From Apostichopus japonicus (taxonomy: Eukaryota; Echinodermata; Holothuroidea; Aspidochirotida; Stichopodidae), in the NCBI RefSeq assembly GCF_037975245.1, contig NC_092579.1, forward strand, positions 813,001-877,000: DNA of 64,000 bases, written 5' to 3'. Shown piece after piece: positions 1 through 11,700 of this stretch. The notes under the pieces are model-generated. The model did not search any database. It was not told where the DNA came from and saw only the letters and a program-made list of their open reading frames with translations. The position numbers and the translations under genes were made by a program. Numbering within the stretch: the stretch's first letter is position 1; every line of letters begins with the position of its first letter.

Positions 1-342
1 GCACACTTTGTCCTTTGTACTTAAAGAGTACTTTGAACTTTGCACTGCAGAGTACTGTACATACAGTAGCTATATTAAAAGATCCAATCATGGAATGATT
101 ACAGCTGGTGGTACCCGCATTATCTTGTGATTGAGAGTTCTGATTTGATACTCACCTCAATGCCTTAATTATGTAAAAAACATTATCTGAAGAAAGTCTA
201 AAGCAGAAAACAACAAGTCTCATGACTTTGTGTTATTCTGTATTACAGTAACTTGCAGTGAAACTGTGATATTTACACCATCAATATTCATTTTATAAAT
301 CATCAAATACAGTTAATTTAGACTTGCACTGTTCAGTAAAAT

Positions 343-390
343 GGGTTGTGGGGGGGGGGGGGTGGGGGGGGGTGGGGAGGGTGGGGAGGG
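343..390 (+). repeat. G-rich low-complexity tract
   Basis: About 48 bases almost entirely G with single T or A interruptions. There are more than four runs of three or more G, so the plus strand could form G-quadruplexes. No gene context is visible. Confidence 0.85.
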
Positions 391-520
391 ATGCTTTCTG
401 TACATTGAGTAACCTACATAATGATTTGGATGGTAGCATGGTGGATTAAACTATGGCATACTGCAGTCTTTGAGCTGCCAAATAAATTTATCTTTGTAAT
501 TTCTACAGTACAACTTTGTC

Positions 521-589
521 AACAACATGTACATCAACATGTACATCAACATCAACATGTACATCAACATGTACATCAACATGTACATC
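521..589 (+). repeat. 12-bp minisatellite (CAACATGTACAT)
   Basis: About five to six copies of a 12-bp unit with one 6-bp partial copy. It opens a short frame rich in His, Gln and Val, which is a by-product of the repeat. Confidence 0.9.
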
Positions 590-1009
590 TAGCTATTTTA
601 CCTATTTTTAACCAAAACTATGATGAAGCTAGGGACAATATCTGCAAACATCTCTTGTCTTGTTAATAACATTGACGCCATTTGAATACCATTAAGGTGC
701 AGTCTAATACGTTTTTAAGCGAATATTCAAGACACAAGCACCAACAAAAACCATTTTGGGTTACTCACTGTAATGCACCTACACAGTAAGACCAACATCC
801 ATCATTTCCATATGGAGTGTACCAAGGTTGACTGAGCACTGCAAAATGTTGTTAAGCCCCACTCCCTCATTAATATGCATGAAACCAAATTAAATATGTA
901 CAGTACTGCAAGGTACACTCAACACATCAGCATCATACATAGTATAAACATCATATATTGTAGCTGTCATGCAAGCCTCTTCCACAAATTAGTATCAATC
1001 AAATACAAT

Positions 1010-1165
1010 AATTGAATAATTAAGTAGCGCACAATAAATCAAACTAATAGAATTATTAAGTACTTAGCACACAATAAATGCAACAAATAGAAAATTAAGT
1101 ACAGTAGCACACAATACATGTAACTCTAACAAATAGAATTATTAAGTAGCACAATAATTCCAACT
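1010..1165 (+). repeat. Degenerate ~45-55 bp tandem repeat
   Basis: Four imperfect copies of a unit containing AATTAAGTA, GCACACAATA and CAACTAATAGAATT. They differ in length and by small indels. Confidence 0.7.
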
Positions 1166-2236
1166 AATGACTAAGTTTGCTGAAGTCAGATATTAAGGGT
1201 ACCTGTTATAATATAGTGTAATAATTTACATTTAAGTTTGTAATGAAACGTGACTCGGCTCACGTTTGTGTCACGGACAGAGTGTTTTAAACATTTCTTC
1301 TTTTACTGATTCAGTTCATAAGGATGCTTTGATTCACTTTTTGCCTCCAGTATTCTACCACAAGTTTCATTCAATTCTTGAAGCTGTTTTTATGTCTTGA
1401 ATGAAGGAGGGAAAACATAAATCCCATCACAAATTACATGCTTGTCATTCTCTAAAATTCTACACTATAACTCAATTTACAAAATTCCTTGCATCTGTTT
1501 TACCTCTACAATCCAGAATCAAGCCTCCTGGGCGACCACTAAATCCTTCCAGCTAACTGCAGTACACTTCAAAGCTCTCTCTTACCTAAAAATATCAAGC
1601 AATTGCACTTTCATGGCTGCTCCATTGACTTAACACTGTCCATTAACACTGTTCATAACAACCTAATCTACCATAGCATGACAAGGGAGAAGTGTGCCCA
1701 ACCACCTGCATCAAGTAATTCATTTCAAGGCCATTCCTAAAAACCATTCTCCAAACCTAACATTAATGATTGTGAATATTGTGGTTTCCATTTGCCTAGA
1801 AGCGAAACCTCATAAATGCAGTCAATACAGTTACTGTAAAAATTCAGTGTTCTAATCTGATGAATATAATTATGTGCCTGAAACTAAATGTAGAAAACAG
1901 TTAATCTACTCTGTAATTATTATTAGGTATTAAGAGCTGAGAGGAGAATTCATTGGCACAGCAGCTCAGCTACAGTAGTGCTGTATTCAGTTTATGCCAA
2001 GAGTAAAGAAGAAGAAAACAACAAACACAACTCCAGGTCTTTTACTTGTTTACAAGCATTTCATGCCCTGACTACACCATCCATCTGATAAAAATCCCTC
2101 AGTCGAGTTGCCAAACAATGTGGGCAGGTGAAAATATATTCACAAATAAAAAAAACAAACAGCCAAAAGGCTTAGCGATTCCTTGCAACGTTTTGTATGA
2201 GAATGTGTAGAGCAAAGACCGCAATAAAGATTTGCA

Positions 2237-2434
2237 AAGGTTTTACAAGTTCTGCTTAATTGAACTGATCAACAACTTGAAGGTTCTTGCACCCATGTCT
2301 TCATCCCAGTTTACTTTTAGAGTTATCATGTTATGTGGATGTTGACCTCTATTAACCTCAAATGACCTCCACAACCAACAAGATTATTCTTGTACACACT
2401 AAGTTGCATTTGCACATATATACAAGGGATCTCA
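2237..2434 (+). repeat. Direct repeat copy 1 (~195 bp)
   Basis: Nearly identical to 2929-3123 in the same orientation; both copies start near AAGGTTTTACAA and end near ACAAGGGATCTCA. About 495 bp separate them, and that spacer contains one copy of the dispersed repeat seen at 7813 and 9025. This looks like a segmental duplication. Confidence 0.85.
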
Positions 2435-2520
2435 ACTAATTAATATTATGCAATACATTTGTCTAGATATTAACTTTGAATGGAGTGGAATGAGTGGAGT
2501 TTGAATGAGTGTATATACTT

Positions 2521-2915
2521 AAATATCACACTGTCCTGGCTATAAATCAATCAGACCTCAACTGGTTGTCATAGAAACATCCAGTTTCAAAGCCTTATAC
2601 CCAGATTTGATATCTGTGCTGTACACTGGGAAACAAGTCACATAAAGACTGCCCCCAAATTATAGCACATTGAAGACCTCCCTTCCCTCATGCTGATATC
2701 CGGCTTTGATATCTGTGTTGTGCACTGGGAAACAGGTTACATACAGAATGACCTCAAATTATAGCACATTGATATTCCCCCTCCCCTCCCCTGCCTGACC
2801 CTGGGAAACAAACCTTATGCAGATGGAGCCAACTATACAAACACCCTGATGTCAATGATTTCCGGTCTCCCTCTGAGGATGCTTATCCTTACAGAGGGTG
2901 AATCCCCAAATAGTT
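2521..2915 (+). repeat. Dispersed repeat family A, copy 1
   Basis: A ~400-bp element beginning with ATATCACACTGTCCTG and ending near GAATCCCCAAA. It is repeated at 9025-9435, and truncated at 7813-8060, all on the plus strand. It contains two tandem sub-copies of a segment with TTTGATATCTGTG and CACTGGGAAACA. No coding capacity or terminal repeats were recognised, so its class is unknown. Confidence 0.8.
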
Positions 2916-2928
2916 GTTACTTAATTAA

Positions 2929-3123
2929 AAGGTTTTACAACTGATTAATTGAACTGTTCAACAACTTGAAGGTTCTTGCACCCATGTCTTCATCCCAGTT
3001 TACTTTTAGAGTTATCATGTTATGTGGATGTTGACCTCTATTAACCTCAAATGACCTCCACAACCAACAAGATTATTCTTGTACACACTAAGGTGCATTT
3101 GCACATATATACAAGGGATCTCA
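2929..3123 (+). repeat. Direct repeat copy 2 (~195 bp)
   Basis: Partner of 2237-2434; see that entry. Confidence 0.85.
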
Positions 3124-4076
3124 TGTTACATACTTTTCAGACTTTGATCTCTATTGAACTCAATTGACAATTGATCTCTACAAATATGACTTGTGACCTT
3201 TCACTGATGAATAATCATATCACATGTGAAGAAGTAAGTTCATCCATGCTTTACTTTTGGAATTGTGTTTCTAAGGCTGTAAGACTTTCATCCCTACAAA
3301 CCTCAAATGACCTTTCACTTTGACCAAAAAGAGGGAGATCTAGATGTCACTGAGGTGTATTAGTACTAAGCATAAAGTTCATTCAAGGTTTAATATTTAG
3401 ATCATCCATTTTAAAAGGTTTCTGACTTTGACCTTTATTGACCACTAATAACCTTTAACCTCAACAAACAACAGCAGGGTTCATGTAATTGGGGTAACTA
3501 CCTTTAATAGATTAGTGATATCAGATTTTATGAGTTTTGACCTGTGGTGATCTCAAGTTACTGTTGATCTGTTGAAAACAGCAGGGTTCTTGTCATCAGT
3601 AAGATGGATCCAAATACTAAGTTTTAAAGTAATTATTTTTACAGTGCAAGATAAAGGAGTCACATACTGATGCATACAACATCCCACAGATCAAATAGGT
3701 CATTCCATGTCAAATAGTCAGGTTTAGGGGAAGTTTGTAGTTTGACCTTCTTCAAAATATCCACCCTCCTTGCATGATTAGGGTACCATGAAATATGCAT
3801 ACTGTCTTTGGCAAGGAATCAGAAATGGTTATACTAAGCAGAGGATTAAGAATGAACATTATCTGAAAGCAGTTGAAATAGTCACATTGCTGTAAACTGT
3901 TCAAAACCAAAGCGAGCGTATTCAGGCCGACAGAAAGCGGTTATCGTAAAACTTGAATAATATATAGTTTTGAGGTAACTGAACAATATAAATTGTCTTT
4001 GATCCCTGCCTTCGTTATTCCTTTAAAATGAATGTACAAAACATAGCTATATAAACAAGAGTTAAACTTGTGAGTA

Positions 4077-4950
4077 CACTAGCACAGCCATTCTAATACA
4101 AGCTATACAGTGGGTTCACTAGCACAGCCATTCTAATACAAGCTATACAGTGGGTTCACTAGCACAGCGATTCTAATACAAGCCGTACAGTGGGAACACC
4201 AGCACAGGGATTCTAATACAAGTTGTACAGTGATACACAAGCACAGCGATTCTAATACAAGCTGTACAGTGGGTACACCAGCACAGGGATTCTAATACAA
4301 GCTGTACAGTGGGTTCACCAGCACAGCCATTCTAATACAAGCTGTACAGTGGGAACACCAGCACAGGGATTCTAATACAAGTTGTACAGTGATACACAAG
4401 CACAGCGATTCTAATACAAGCTGTACAGTGGGTACACCAGTACAGGGATTCTAATACAAGCCGTACAGTGGGAACACCAGCACAGCCATTCTAACACAAG
4501 CTGTACAGTGGGTACACCAGCACAGCCATTCTAACACAAGCTATACAGTGGGAACACCAGCACAGCCATTCTAACACAAGCTATACAGTGGGAACACCAG
4601 CACAGCCATTCTAACACAAGCTATACAGTGGGAACACCAGCACAGCCATTCTAACACAAGCTATACAGTGGGTTCACCAGTACAGCGATTCTAATACAAG
4701 CTATACAGTGGGTAAACCAAAACAGCCATTCTAATACAAGCTGTACAGTGGGTTCCCCAGCACAGCGATTCTAATACAAGCTGTACAGTGGGTTCACTAG
4801 CACAGCCATTCTAATACAAGCCGTACAGTGATACACCAGTACAGCGATTCTAATACAAGCTGTACAGTGGGTTCACCAGCACAGCGATTCTAATACAAGC
4901 CGTACAGTGGGAACACCAGCACAGGGATTCTAATACAAGTTGTATTGTAA
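4077..4950 (+). repeat. 39-40 bp minisatellite, ~22 copies
   Basis: Tandem units of the form CACAGCCATTCTAATACAAG followed by CTRTACAGTGGGTNCACYAG. Variants (CAGCGATT, CAGGGATT, short GTGATACAC forms) alternate, so parts of the array show a higher-order pattern. There are no unique spacers between units. Confidence 0.95.
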
Positions 4951-5321
4951 AAGTAATAAGCTATGACTAATACTATACATGATTCCCTCAATTTGGTTAC
5001 AGAAGACACAACTATGATATATTACATCCTCTAATGCTTGTTTATACTGTCAATAGATGATACAGTGATCAGATAGATCAAACACAGCTGAATGATTTTA
5101 ACTGCCATTACAAGTATCTTAAACTCCATACCACTTTCTTTTGAGAACTTAAATTGTGCAGAAACAGAGCAGGAACATATTTATATTATTGATCAGTTAA
5201 GTTTCTGGCTTCATTAACAAAGAGCCGTAGGAGAGCTTAATTTAAAGCCAGTTATTAGATCTCCACATAGAATGGCATTGGAGTAGAACTATGACCGAGA
5301 AAATATCAGAAGGCATCTGGA

Positions 5322-5876
5322 CTAGCGTTGTGCGGTGGTGCAAAAATCACACAACCGGTAGTGTTGCAACATGAATCCCGGTAACGTAACTACAACCGGG
5401 ACTTTCCTCAACTTTCAGGCTATAATAATATACAGTCCTGGGCGAAGATGGATTTAAACTGGATATGCTCCCTGCGGTTTTGGCTCAAAATTTATTAAAT
5501 TGTATAATTATTATACCAAAATGAGGGTAAGATTTTGTACATGGGAACTTTCACAATCATCGTTTGAAGGAAGAATAAATAACGAAAATGTCAGAATAAC
5601 TTTGAGGTCACTGAGTCGAAGTAACGTTAGATATTTGGTGTAGCCTAGGTCCAAATTACTACGTGAAAAGTCTATTCGTTAATATATAGGTCTAAGCCAG
5701 TACGTAAATTAATCAGATATTATTCAAACTATGAACACAGAAACCAGAAATGAACATGTTTTGTTTTCTTTATTTCAAATAGTACCAAATAGATATTTAT
5801 ATGATATGTCCGGGATTCCCGGGAATGATACAGAAACGAATGTAATAACCGGTTGTTTACCCACTACCGGTAGTAT
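5322..5876. mobile_element. Possible hAT-like MITE
   Basis: The left end reads AGCGTTGTGCGGTG and the right end, reversed, AGCAATGTGTAAAT. Both ends are followed by ACCGG-containing sequence, unlike the AT-rich flanks. No clean target-site duplication was found, so the call rests only on imperfect terminal similarity and composition. Confidence 0.3.
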
Positions 5877-7136
5877 TTACACATTGCTTTGTGATCGGGA
5901 GTAGTCAATACAGGGATCAGGATACCGGGATTCACTTGACTACCTGGATCCCACAAAACGCTAATCTGGACTCCATTTGGGCACTTACCATGTCTAGGAA
6001 AGTAGATAGCTTCGAGATGGGCATGGTGGTGTATAACTTCAGGAAGCTGTTGGAGAAAATGATCCATCGATTAGAGCATTACCTGCTACAGTTCTGTAAA
6101 GCAGACATGACATTGTGTCATTAATTAAAAGCAGGGTATGATACAGTCTACATGGTTGCCAGAAAGACATTTTCCTTTGTATCTATTATATCATCCTTAA
6201 AGTGGGAGTCATAAATAGAACTCCAAATCTCACCCATTATTCATCCATATCAATATTGTTCTTAAGAGAAATGTTAACTCAAATATACCCTATTCTAAGA
6301 ATTGCTATATATTAGATGATTTTAGAATTAATTAAATCAATGTGGAAATAAATCTACATTGTCCCGATGTGTCTTTATTCAAGTTGTCTTCAGCAATCAT
6401 TGGCAAACCAACAACTACAGTAAAACATGTACAGTATGCATACCAAATCTACTCCAGTATGTATTCCCTAACATGGCATTTTCCTTGAATTAATTAAAAA
6501 GCATAAAGTGTCCTACTAGCAGAAAAATACCAGTGCCTTGTTTTTTTCTACTGAGAAATGGCAAAATCCCCCCGGCATTTAGTTATATACTTAACATGCA
6601 TAATTTGGGAGGACTTACTGGTACTGGTATGTCTTCTAATGATAATCTCCATTCTGGTTCAACTAATTATTCACATTAGTTACGCTTTGTATGTCTGATG
6701 TAAGTACTAATGGCCCAGAGTCATATTTAAGTTTTATTGACAGGTCTTGCCTCTCACAGAATAACATTGACAATGATACTCAAGTGACAATGCTTGCCAA
6801 TCCAGGTAGAAATACTCCCTTTCTCCTCGGGGGATTATAGCAGTTGCTTTACTGCAGTCTAGTCTTAACTACTCTGGTATATCAAACTATATGAGGTATA
6901 AAACTCTACTGATGCAGTAATATTTTGATTTTAAAGGGCAAATCTTGCAGAGAAGTTGTATTACTAAAAGATTAATCTGGAGATACAACCTAAATTTGTG
7001 GGTTGAATAATTGACAAATATAACAACTTGAAACGTCATATTCAGAAGGTTAGGGTCAGAACTGTTTGAGCTGATATATAAGCAAGCATAAATCATCTCT
7101 AAGCATTTTCTGCTGTAGTATGGAAACACCACACAA

Positions 7137-7177
7137 GTAAACACAAAGTAAACACAAAGTAAACACAAAGTAAACTT
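7137..7177 (+). repeat. 11-bp tandem repeat (ACACAAAGTAA)
   Basis: About four copies in a short AT-rich stretch. Confidence 0.85.
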
Positions 7178-7513
7178 TTTTTCTCATTAGTCAATGCCAG
7201 GTATATCTATATTTAAATGGCAACTCAAGCATTACTCTTCCCACTTTTATAGAATTATTTACTCCTGTTTACTAAGATACACAAGATAACACAAGCGACA
7301 GTTGTATCAAATATAATACACAAGTTCATCAACTGCATTCTGTATGTACAGTAAGATTTATAGCTCAGGCTGTATTTTGGAATTCACTGGAACCTAGAAT
7401 GAAACTTTGCAGTTTTCTTTATCAAATTTTAAGAAGATGTTAAAACAGTATTTACTTCATCATCAATACAGCTACATTATTATGGTAGGAAACTGTTCAT
7501 TCCCCATACGGAA

Positions 7514-7637
7514 CTACTTGGATAATTAACATTCTTGGATAATTAACATTCTTGGATAATTAACATTCTTGGATAATTAACATTCTTGGATAATTAACAT
7601 TCTTGGATAATTAACATTCTTGGATAATTAATATTTT
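7514..7637 (+). repeat. 17-bp minisatellite, 7 copies
   Basis: Seven near-perfect copies of TTCTTGGATAATTAACA. Only the last copies carry a substitution, which suggests recent expansion. Confidence 0.95.
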
Positions 7638-7812
7638 TCCCTCTCCTTTTCCTTACCTTAGAAGGTGCTGTGACCATGATCAGCTATTATGCTCTTGATT
7701 TAGATTTTAATTCTTTATTTGTATGTACTGTTAATTTGTAATATCATTCATTACATATCATTTTTTACATTTAAGCTATAAATGGATTAAAATAAAACAT
7801 TGAATCCAATTC

Positions 7813-8060
7813 AAATATCACACTGTCCTGAGTATAAATCAATTCGACCTCAACTGGTTGTCATTGGAACATCCAGTTTTAAAGCCTTGTACCCAGATTT
7901 GATATCTGTGCTGTACACTGGGAAACGAGTCACATAAAGACTGACCCCAAATTATAGCACATTGAAGATCTCACTGTCACTTCTATAGCCTCACCCCTGT
8001 AGCCCCACCCCTAAAACCATATACCCAGATTTGATATCTGGGAACACTGAACCCCTTTCC
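7813..8060 (+). repeat. Dispersed repeat family A, truncated copy
   Basis: Matches the first half of the element at 2521, then diverges into a C-rich segment that repeats the ATACCCAGATTTGATATCTG motif. Confidence 0.75.
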
Positions 8061-8729
8061 AACCATCCCCTCCCCCTGCCATCCTGTTGATCACATTTGA
8101 TTATTTTAATCTTTTCTGTACATTATATTTTACAAATAAATGATTTTTCTGAACATTATTAGATCTGCAGAGGATGACTTTAGTCTGAATTTAGTCTTTG
8201 ACCTGTCATGGTCCAAGAACAAAATATCTTTGAGTAATAATAGTATTGCTTCTATTACTGTCCTGATTGTCAAGATATTGCCTAGGAATGCTCCTTTAAG
8301 GATAATCCATTGTTTTCTACAGAGCAACCTTGGGAGGCATTTAACACCATTAGTCCAGTTTGGCAAATTTGTATAGCAAGTTTGCTGTTAATATGTTTTA
8401 TACTTGAGACCATAAGTCTCAGGATTTCCTTTAGGTTTTGTGTTGCATCTGAAGAATTGACTTGTGTTTAGTCTAAGCAGTTCAGCCACTTCAATTGACA
8501 AGCATAGTAGTTTTGTGCCTAACTCATCCTTTGAATGCCATCATCTTACTTAAACCTGCATGTTATGTTGTATCTCACTACAGCCAAGCTGTGTAATATT
8601 GACACACATTTGGTGAGCACTGAACTGAATAGTTCCATTAGGTTGAATTTAATATAATCTTTATTTTTGACTAAATTAACCCATAACCTCTGACCCATGC
8701 AACATCCGTGTACATGTAGATCATCTTAC

Positions 8730-11700
8730 CTTCTTATAGTTGGGATCATGATTTGTTGCTCCACTTCCTCCATAAAGACCTTCACTTGAAGGGCAAATGG
8801 CTCCTTGTGGAGGTCAAAGTTTGGGTCACTATAGTTGGGTGGTACTGGTGACAGGAAGCGGGGGCAGGCATATGAAAATGCGTCATCAAACGCTTGAGGT
8901 TCCCTGAAAACAGAATAAAATGAGACTGTAAGAACAGGCTTAATCCTTAAATGAGACAGCAGAACAGGCTTAATCCTCTGCTTGAGAAGACCAGTGTTAA
9001 CAAGAAAATAAGACTCACATCCCATCACACTGTCCTGAGTGTATATACCTCACATCACACTGTCCTGGGTATAAATCAATTTGACCTCAACTGGTTGTCA
9101 TGGAAACATCCAGTTTTAAAGCCTTATACCCAGATTTGATATCTGTGCTGTACACTGGGAAACAAGTCACATAAAGACTGCCCCCAAATTATAGCACATT
9201 GAAGACCTTCCTTCCCTCGCGCAGATATCCGGCTTTGATATCTGTTTTGTGCACTGGGAAACAGGTTACATACAGAATGACCTCAAATTATAGTTCCCCC
9301 TCCCCTCCCCCCCTCACCCTGGGAAACAAACCTTATGCAGATGGAGCCAACTATACAAGCACCCTGACGTCAATGATTTCCAGTCTCCTCACAAGGCTGC
9401 TTATCCTTACAGAGGGAGAATCCCCAAACAGATGTAAATTTGTCAAATGGTCATTTATAACATGAACATCTAAGCTCACAAACCAATATGGTATTAGATA
9501 TGTTGGTGTCACACCTTCAAACCACTGCTAAAGTACACACCATTTATACATAGCCTAGATCTTGTAGAATTTCCATACCATTAGGCTATACTAATTATTT
9601 TCATTACCTACAGACTGTTGCAAGTGGGGGAGGCTTGGAGCATGAATGCATCTTGTGGACAGTGCATCAGGCTTGTATACTTTCAGTACTTAAATGTACT
9701 TGTTACAAGATCTCCACAAATATCTATCAAATTTTCCACAAATTTAATTGTCTGTGACAATATCTCAAAGACTTCAGGCAGAACTTTACATGTCAGTGAG
9801 TCAAATGCATCTGTTGGGAAATGGAATACAGAACTTATGCAATTCATCCAGGTACCCTTTGAAACAGGGAATTTAAGCTGGTTGCCCTGCCCATAAACTG
9901 ATACACTAGATTAATTACTGCATTACAACACATGTATTAAGATGTCTCAAAGTCGTTGAGGCACATTCCAATCTTACAGCTGATTGCACATAACATGATA
10001 ATAGAAACCTTTACTTGTTTGTGACAAGCTACTGAAATAGAATCAGTTCAACTGCACTGTTTTTCAGGTATCACACTAAAGCTATATATAATACCAGAGG
10101 AATGAGTATTAAGCAACTTTCAGGATGGAATGAAGGTCAGGATATGTACTAGAAAAAGATCAACTTGTAGAAACATTGTGACCTACCATAAACTAGAAGC
10201 ATCATGTGTGCATTTCAATGAATTCCAGTGTTCTAGACATACAGAGTGCAAATTCACTGTAAAAGAAGGTTACATTGTATGATGCATAGGCTTATTACCA
10301 GCCACCATTTTTGAGAGAAAATTGTGGTACCTCGATAGGGTAGGTACATAACAGTACTAGGTTGAAACAGATGGGTTACTAAAGATACACTGATAGGATG
10401 CCCTAGGGTTTAAATACCTACTGTAAGGGTTAGTTAATGTGACACCCTAGGGGTTATGTACCTATAGTAATACAAATCAATGAGACTGTTACTAAGGGTT
10501 AGTTAATGTGACACCACAGGGGTTACATACCTACAGTAATACAAATCAACCAGAATGTTACTAAGAGTTATGTACCTATAGTAATACAAATCAATGAGAC
10601 TGTTACTAAGGGTTAGTTAATGTGACACCACAGGGGTTATGTACCTATAGTAATACAAATCAACCAGACTGTTACTAAGGGTTAGTTAATGTGACACCAT
10701 AGGGGTTACATACCTACAGTAATACAAATCAACCAGAATGTTACTAAGGGTTATTTGATGTGACACCATAGGGGTTATGTACCTATAGTAATACAAATCA
10801 ACCAGAATGTTACTAAGGGTTATTTGATGTGACACCATAGGGGTTATGTACCTATAGTAATACAAATCAATGAGACTGTTACTAAGGGTTAGTTAATGTG
10901 ACACCCTAGGGGTTACATACCTACAGTAATACAAATCAACCAGAATGTTACTAAGGGTTATTTGATGTGACACCATAGGGGTTATGTACCTACAGTAATA
11001 CAAATCAACCAGAATGTTACTAAGGGTTAGTTAATGTGACACCATAGGGGTTACATACCTACAGTAATACAAATCAACCAGAATGTTACTAAGGGTTATT
11101 TGATGTGACACCATAGGGGTTATGTACCTATAGTAATACAAATCAATGAGACTGTTACTAAGGGTTAGTTAATGTGACACCCTAGGGGTTACATACCTAC
11201 AGTAATACAAATCAACCAGAATGTTACTAAGGGTTATTTGATGTGACACCATAGGGGTTATGTACCTATAGTAATACAAATCAATGAGACTGTTACTAAG
11301 GGTTAGTTAATGTGACACCCTAGGGGTTACATACCTACAGTAATACAAATCAACCAGAATGTTACTAAGGGTTAGTTAATGTGACACCCTAGGGGTTACA
11401 TACCTACAGTAATACAAATCAACCAGAATGTTACTAAGGGTTAGTTAATGTGACACCATAGGGGTTACATACCTACAGTAATACAAATCAACCAGAATGT
11501 TACTAAGGGTTATTTGATGTGACACCATAGGGGTTATGTACCTATAGCAATACAAATCAACCAGAATGTTACTAAGGGTTATTTGATGTGACACCATAGG
11601 GGTTATGTACCTATAGTAATACAAATCAACCAGACTATTACTAAGGGTTAGTTAATGTGACACCATAGGGGTTACATACCTACAGTAATACAAATCAACC

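Larger units (their letters stand above)
1..8729. other. EIF3L 3' flank or last introns, no exon recognised
   Basis: No coding exon could be recognised on either strand. The missing C-terminal part of EIF3L (about 100 residues following the TIRS motif in the vertebrate protein) should lie here or beyond base 1 on the minus strand, but I did not find its expected motifs. What is visible is AT-rich sequence with several repeats, listed separately. Many TGACCT-like half-sites between about 3130 and 3620 appear to come from a degenerate repeat rather than a regulatory cluster. Confidence 0.5.

Noticed and set aside
2237-3123. Small LTR retrotransposon with ~195-bp LTRs
   Set aside because: The 495-bp spacer has no primer-binding site, polypurine tract or coding sequence, and contains a repeat found elsewhere on its own. 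The ends are not TG..CA.
4077-4950. CRISPR-like array of ~40-bp repeats
   Set aside because: Units are contiguous with no unique spacers, and the window is an animal genome; this is a minisatellite.
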